Shown here piece after piece: positions 6,490 to 7,457 of a stretch of DNA of 7,457 nt. Source of the DNA: an uncultured Eubacteriales bacterium (GTDB taxonomy: Bacteria; Bacillota; Clostridia; Oscillospirales; QAMX01); NCBI GenBank assembly GCA_900551265.1, contig URVL01000114.1:1-7457 (forward strand), read 5' to 3'. The notes beneath the pieces are model-generated. The model was given only the letters and a program-made list of their open reading frames with translations, did not search any database and was not told where the DNA came from. A program made the position numbers and the translations under genes. Each line of letters starts with the position of its first letter. Position 1 is the first letter of the stretch.

Positions 6490-7116
6490 TTACTTGAATT
6501 GATCGATATGACCTGACTGGATTGCCGCAATATTACAAGCAATTTTTTCTTCCGACCAATCCCACCAGCGCGTTGTCAATAACGCCGAGATTGTTTCATC
6601 GGAAAAGCGTTTTCGGATAGGTTTGGCTGGAACGCCGCCCACAATGGTATAAGGCGGGACATCTTTTGTTACAACAGCCCTTGTGCCAATAATAGCACCG
6701 TCCCCTATGGTAACTCCGGCAAAAATTACAGCCTCATATCCAATCCAAACATCGCTTCCAATAACAATATCACCTTTGTTATCCCATGCTTCGGTTATAT
6801 GACTAACATCAAGCCCCCATTCCTCAAAGAAAATAGGAAATGGATAAGCTGCAAGAGAAGTCATGCTGTGGTTGGCACTGTTAAACAAGAAACGAGCACC
6901 GCAAGCGATGGAGCAAAATTTGCCGATAATTAACCTGTCATGGTTAATAGGATAATGGTAAAGAACGTTGTTCTTTTGAAAATCAACAGGATCATTTACA
7001 AAATCGTTATACATAGTATAATCCCCCACAATAATGCTTGGGTCGGTAATAACATTTTTCAAATATACAGTTTCCCGATCTTTTGACCTGGGATAAATTT
7101 TTTGTTTGTCCATCAT
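6490..7116 (-). CDS. CatB/Vat-type xenobiotic O-acetyltransferase
   Basis: Enzymes of this left-handed beta-helix family move an acetyl group from acetyl-CoA to a hydroxyl of chloramphenicol (CatB type) or streptogramin A (Vat type). The 208-residue product has the N-terminal YTMYND segment, [19 protein letters not shown] (52-70), and the NSANHSM loop with the expected catalytic histidine H83. Hexapeptide repeats follow ([12 protein letters not shown] through [15 protein letters not shown]), then the [11 protein letters not shown] turn and a C-terminal helix beginning WWDWSEEKI. Length and motif order fit a full, active enzyme. The start ATG 7116 overlaps the stop of the preceding gene (ATGA), and AAGGAGG lies 10 bases upstream; a second ATG follows at once. 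It is the last gene of the operon. NSANHSM is closer to Vat-like wording, but I cannot fix the substrate; other sugar or metabolite acceptors are possible. Confidence 0.86.
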   Translation of the reverse strand: MMDKQKIYPRSKDRETVYLKNVITDPSIIVGDYTMYNDFVNDPVDFQKNNVLYHYPINHDRLIIGKFCSIACGARFLFNSANHSMTSLAAYPFPIFFEEWGLDVSHITEAWDNKGDIVIGSDVWIGYEAVIFAGVTIGDGAIIGTRAVVTKDVPPYTIVGGVPAKPIRKRFSDETISALLTTRWWDWSEEKIACNIAAIQSGHIDQFK

Positions 7117-7310
7117 AATTCGTTATCCTCCTTAGAAATCAAGTCAGCCATGCGGATGACAGATAGTTTTGATTTTTTGACATTCACTAAAGTTTCCTGT
7201 TTGCATTTTGGGCAATACAGCGGAAAATTGATAAGTTCAGTATCTTGACGCACTTTAAGTCTGGTCTTATTTCCACATACAGGGCATAGCAGCCATACCA
7301 TTTGCTTCAT
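7113..7310 (-). CDS. Cysteine-rich KTR domain protein
   Basis: This 65-residue protein has two CxxC knuckles, CPVC (C9, C12) and CPKC (C33, C36), around a basic centre with the family motif GNKTR (KTR at 15-17). It therefore looks like a small zinc ribbon. Proteins of this family are common on conjugative transposons of Firmicutes, where they often follow resistance genes such as tet(M); their role is unknown. The start is ATG 7310, not the in-frame 7361: GGGAGGAAG sits 6-9 bases upstream, and the ATG overlaps the stop of the preceding MATE gene (TGATG). The end overlaps the acetyltransferase start (ATGA), and the C-terminal codons EDNEL double as the next ribosome-binding site region. Both overlaps suggest translational coupling. 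The C-terminal tail after residue 52 appears peculiar to this copy. Confidence 0.88.
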   Translation of the reverse strand: MKQMVWLLCPVCGNKTRLKVRQDTELINFPLYCPKCKQETLVNVKKSKLSVIRMADLISKEDNEL

Positions 7311-7457
7311 CAAAGACTTCCTCCCTTGTGGCTTGTTTGAATGAGTGTTTTGCGTTCCCACTTTCTGCTTACAAAATAAAGTAGACCTACAATAGCAGGA
7401 AGTACTGGAGAAATTGCCTGCCCATAATAAATGCCGGCGAAACCCATATTAAGCGCA
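7310..7457 (-). CDS. MATE-like efflux transporter, C-terminal end only
   Basis: The frame is open from the window edge (first full codon at 7456) to TGA at 7312-7310 and gives 48 residues. It reads ALNMGFAGIYYGQAISPVLP, a hydrophobic helix (VLPAIVGLLYFV) and a basic tail (SRKWERKTLIQTSHKGGSL). A final membrane helix ending in an Arg/Lys-rich cytoplasmic tail, preceded by a GIYYGQAISP-like turn, is typical of the last helices of MATE multidrug antiporters, which expel drugs in exchange for sodium or protons. The stop overlaps the KTR start. The 5' part is outside the window, so the family call rests on a short segment. Confidence 0.6.
   Translation of the reverse strand, partial: ALNMGFAGIYYGQAISPVLPAIVGLLYFVSRKWERKTLIQTSHKGGSL

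Larger units (their letters stand above)
6170..7457. mobile_element. Presumed acquired resistance-element segment (right end beyond window)
   Basis: The left border is placed at about 6165-6200, where the coding sequence of the membrane glycosyltransferase stops making sense. From about 6290 onward the DNA is clearly more AT-rich than the block to the left. The cargo (MATE-like efflux end, Cys-rich KTR protein, CatB/Vat-type acetyltransferase) is of the kind carried by conjugative or mobilizable elements of Firmicutes. I see no integrase, transposase, terminal inverted repeat or target duplication in the window, so the element type and exact border are unknown. Confidence 0.45.

Noticed and set aside
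7311..7361. Upstream ATG (7361) for the KTR protein, adding 17 residues
   Set aside because: The added residues overlap the MATE-like coding end and lack a ribosome-binding site; 7310 has one and gives the usual family N-terminus.
1..7457. CRISPR array, tRNA, rRNA or insertion-sequence ends
   Set aside because: I saw no regularly spaced repeats, no cloverleaf or rRNA-like sequence, and no transposase or paired terminal repeats in the window.

Overview
The window looks like chromosomal DNA of an anaerobic Gram-positive bacterium of the Clostridia, probably an Oscillospirales-type gut organism. The reasons are the FeoB plus small Cys-rich membrane protein pair, SLH-repeat surface anchoring, strong GGAGG ribosome-binding sites, sigma-A-type promoters and moderately high GC in the left three quarters. 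The right end, from roughly 6170 onward, is visibly more AT-rich and carries genes typical of Firmicutes mobile resistance elements, so it appears to be acquired DNA. The taxon is inferred from gene content, not proven.

Left block, + strand (2-2495): a complete ferrous-iron transporter gene feoB, then 50 bases later a 65-residue one-helix Cys-rich FeoB-associated protein. A perfect 13-bp terminator hairpin ends the unit. Any feoA would lie upstream, outside the window.

Middle block (2513-5295): a near-consensus promoter drives a secreted 444-residue protein with three C-terminal SLH repeats and an unrecognised N-terminal half. It converges on a minus-strand GH10 glycoside hydrolase gene. A single 15-bp symmetrical hairpin between them serves as terminator in both directions. 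The GH10 protein has both catalytic glutamates but no signal peptide, and it starts with a very basic stretch.

Right-middle (5375-6196): divergent from the GH10 gene, with its own promoter, is a GT-C-like membrane glycosyltransferase gene. It is broken twice: by a one-base shift in an A9 run and by loss of its 3' part, apparently where foreign DNA joins.

Right end (about 6170-7457): the foreign segment holds a tight minus-strand operon reading leftward. It contains the 3' end of a MATE-like efflux gene, a 65-residue Cys-rich KTR zinc-ribbon-like protein and a CatB/Vat-type xenobiotic acetyltransferase, with overlapping stop and start codons and a terminator after the last gene. Between this operon and the broken glycosyltransferase lie about 290 bases rich in hairpins, including an attenuator-like structure and one doubtful small ORF.
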